Source of the DNA: Cristatella mucedo
Lineage: Eukaryota > Bryozoa > Phylactolaemata > Cristatellidae
NCBI GenBank assembly: GCA_009760855.2
Contig: WPIO01000007.1
Location: 6,482,501 to 6,546,500, forward strand
Direction: 5' to 3'
DNA: 64,000 nucleotides
Positions 61,600 to 64,000 of the stretch are shown one piece after another. The notes beneath the pieces are model-generated. The model worked only from the letters and a program-made list of their open reading frames with translations. It ran no database searches and was not told the origin of the DNA. The first letter of the stretch is position 1. Every line of letters starts with the position of its first letter. A program made the position numbers and the translations under genes.

Positions 61600-61660
61600 A
61601 TTATATTGTTAGAACCAAATCTCTATCTAGGTACTTTAAAGATCTCTGCAAGAGCAGCAA
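61600..61660 (-). mobile_element. LINE family B tail scrap
   Basis: GAACCAAATCTCTATCTAGG then TACTTTAAAGATCTCTGCAA resembles the reversed family B tail. Short and decayed. Confidence 0.45.
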
Positions 61661-61669
61661 TAGCAGAGT

Positions 61670-61707
61670 GGTTGAGAGAGAGAGAGTAAGAGAGAGAGAG
61701 AGTGAGA

Positions 61708-61740
<33 letters not shown>

Positions 61741-61799
61741 TGAGAGAGAGAGTGAGTGAGAGAGAGTGAGAGAGAGTGAGAGAGAGAGAGAGAGTGAGA

Positions 61800-61855
<56 letters not shown>

Positions 61856-61978
61856 GAGTGAGTGAGTGAGTGAGTGAGTGAGTGAGTGAGTGAGTGAGTG
61901 AGAGTGAGTGAGTGAGTGAGTGAGAGTGATAGTGAGAGTGAGAGTGAGAGAGTGAGAGTGAGAGTGAGAGTGAGAGTT
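61670..61978. repeat. Purine-only GA/GAGT tract, ~300 bases
   Basis: GAGAGA runs alternate with GAGT/GAGTGAGT blocks; the plus strand is nearly all purine apart from periodic T. Able in principle to form triplex (H-form) DNA. Confidence 0.95.
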
Positions 61979-62145
61979 CATGACAAGCAAGATATCATGC
62001 ATAGATTACATGCAAAAGCTCAAATGAAGACACCTGCAGCTACAGGTTAGTGCAGACCCCACCCCCCCCGTTAGTAATCCGTACTGAATTATGCACAGGT
62101 AAGCACTCGAAGCATGCAGGATTTCACCAGGGTGCTATGCAAAAG

Positions 62146-62820
62146 TGAATAATAATAATAATGCACTTAATTAAGCGTCCTCAGAGAACTCAATCTCTTT
62201 CTAGGTGCTTCACATTTGCTGCAAAGGAAATGCAATTGAATGGTGAGTAATAAATATCATGCTTGATAAACAACATCAATAACATGGTTAGGGGTAACAT
62301 GCACAGGGTCACCATGCAAATGTGGTTAGTGGCAGCATGCACAGTGTCAGCATGCATAAGCACATCAAGGACGAATCACAGGGACCCACTAAATGCTGTC
62401 CTAAATAGGTGTGTTTTAAATTCTTTTTAAGTGTATAAATAAATCAAGTCAGGGGATGTTCTGACGCAAGTCAGGAGTTCCAAGCTTTGGGAGCATACAA
62501 ACTAAATGCACGGTCTCCAAAGGATTTGAGGCTTGTACGAGGTATTGTTAGACTGTTGGATTCCGAAAAGCGGGTGGTACGATGCTTGGCCTGATGGGGG
62601 AGTATATCTGAGAGATAGGCTGGAGCCATAGAATGAAGGGACCTAAAAGTGAGCGACAAAACCTTGAAGTCAATCTGTTGCTTGACTGGTAGCCAGTGCA
62701 GGTCGGCGAGAAGTGGTGTGATGTGGCAACTGCTACGTTCACGACAGACAAGCCTAGCTGCGGAGTTTTGCACCAGCTGTAATCGCCTGATTGCATGGCG
62801 GTAGGCCAGTAAGCAGTATC
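62146..62820 (-). mobile_element. LINE family B copy, 3' part
   Basis: The minus strand has [40 protein letters not shown] and [19 protein letters not shown], then a 3' UTR with CATGCTGACACTGTGCATGC, the hairpin (62165-62215) and AATAATAATAAT end. Nearly as well kept as the 56150 copy. Confidence 0.92.
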
Positions 62821-62924
62821 AGCCTTGCCCTTTGCCATAACATACACTGCTTCAGAACACATAAGCACACAAAGCACAATGCACTCAGACGGAGAAAAGG
62901 CTATGCAGAACATACTGGTATTTA

Positions 62925-63900
62925 GCTTCTTTTTGAATGCCGTCAAATCACATACGTCGTGATGTCAGTCAGTAATGAGTTTCACGCTGGAGGAGCATAG
63001 TAACTGATGTTTTAGTTAGGGGCACAACAAATCGACCACAGTCAGAAGAGTGGGTGGTAGGCCTGACGTGAAAGTAACTCAGATAGTCAGCCTGGAGAAT
63101 GGAAGGCTGCCTAATTGTGAGTGACAGCATCTTGAAGTCGTAAGCTGTCTAATGGGTAGCCAGTGCAAATTGGTGAGAAGTGGTGGAATTCGGAAGTTCC
63201 GACGATTACAACAGACAAACCTAGCTGCTGAGTTTTGCACGAGCTCCAAGTGTCCTATTGCAAGGCAGGAAGACTACAATTAGCGAATTACATGAGTCTA
63301 GTCGAAATGTCACGGCGGCATTGACAAGCTTGGCTTTGGTGTCCTTTTCTAACCAAGCCTGCATTTTGCAACATTGTACTAGTGAAAGGTAAACTTGACT
63401 GTCGGGCTCGTGGTCATCATGTGAACTAAACGTTATTTTAGAAGAAAACACCCAGATTCTGCGCAGAGGCAACATGTTAAGCCGATTTGAAGGGCTAGGC
63501 TTTCCCGTTTCTGAGTAAAACTTGGCTTACAGTATTTATATTATATCATAGTATATTGCAGTATAGTTAGTTATTATCGACATCCAATTTGAGAGAGTTT
63601 GCTGCTATCCAAGTGCTAATGTCACAAATATGTGCTTTATGGGAGGTGAGAGAGTTCTAGGTTGTGGAAGGCAGGAAAGGGTCAAAGCACAAATACAGCT
63701 ACATGTCATCTGCAGAAAGATGAAAGCTTAGATTTTGTTCGATGATTACATTGGCATGTCGTTGAGTTTAAATTGTGAAATGAATTTGACTTAAAACAGA
63801 TTCCTAGAGTGAGTTATACTTCAAAGGCTAGCTGACCTCTGACATACATTCCCTGAATTTTCCCACTGAGATAGGGCCCAAACTGTTGTAGCACAGCTGC
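62925..63900 (-). mobile_element. Older LINE B-like copy
   Basis: Same order as the previous copy but more decayed: WLEKDTKAKLVNAAVTFRLD (63330 downward) and the CCACTTCTCACCAATTTGCA stretch. It lies head-to-tail with the 62146 copy. Confidence 0.75.
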
Positions 63901-64000
63901 TGTGGTGCTAAGACAAGCCGAGCACTTAGGCAACAGGCGGTGGCAGACTGACCATTCACTGTACGCTGACTACGTTTATAGATTTTTAAATAAATAATTT

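Larger units (their letters stand above)
58488..64000. other. Stretch with no recognised gene, PIGN upstream side
   Basis: Expected to be a PIGN intron, since exon A begins in phase 0 after a strong acceptor. I saw LINE B fragments, a SINE1 and a long purine tract. Minus frames at 58754-58939 and 59044-59250 are open but I could not match them to PIGN. Confidence 0.5.

Noticed and set aside
61601-62002. 133-codon SLSLSL frame on the minus strand
   Set aside because: Translation of the GA/GAGT tract.

Overview
The window is nuclear DNA from an animal, most likely an invertebrate. Genes are split into short exons with GT..AG introns, spaced by kilobases of decayed LINE and SINE copies, a Tc1-type transposon, fold-back elements and microsatellites. 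The three recognisable proteins are all conserved animal proteins. I cannot name the species from sequence alone. Exon edges were placed by eye, using splice signals, reading phase and remembered homology, so allow an error of a base or two.

Layout. (1) 1-24049, plus strand: the 3' part of a two-pore channel gene (TPCN1-like). It begins inside the cytosolic linker between the two channel repeats, covers repeat II including voltage-sensor helix S4 and the pore filter, and ends with the cytosolic tail. Fourteen exons were found; about 20 codons of the linker were not, and part of the S1-S2 loop may also be missing. (2) 24050-29052: an intergenic stretch with repeat fragments that turns GC-rich just before the next gene. 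(3) 29053-47630, plus strand: a complete gene for splicing factor CWC22, with a short first coding exon, an SR-rich N-terminus, the MIF4G and MA3 domains, and a very long Arg/Ser-rich tail of about 930 residues in one 2.8 kb exon. (4) 47631-53203: a repeat-filled gap between converging genes. (5) 53204-58487, minus strand: C-terminal membrane exons of PIGN (GPI ethanolamine phosphate transferase 1). Its last exon and its N-terminal exons were not recognised. (6) 58488-64000: LINE fragments, a SINE and a 300-base purine-only tract.

Repeats. At least two L2/CR1-like LINE families are present. Family A ends in a GGAGTTACAGACGGAGATACATTAC tail. Family B ends in a hairpin followed by (ATT)n. A tRNA-derived SINE (SINE1) carries a 3' end that closely resembles the family B tail, which suggests family B mobilises it. 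A second tRNA-like SINE (SINE2) has at least eight copies. Most insertions lie in introns.

The three genes act in unrelated processes: endolysosomal cation flux, exon junction and spliceosome assembly, and GPI-anchor synthesis in the ER. They are neighbours, not a pathway.
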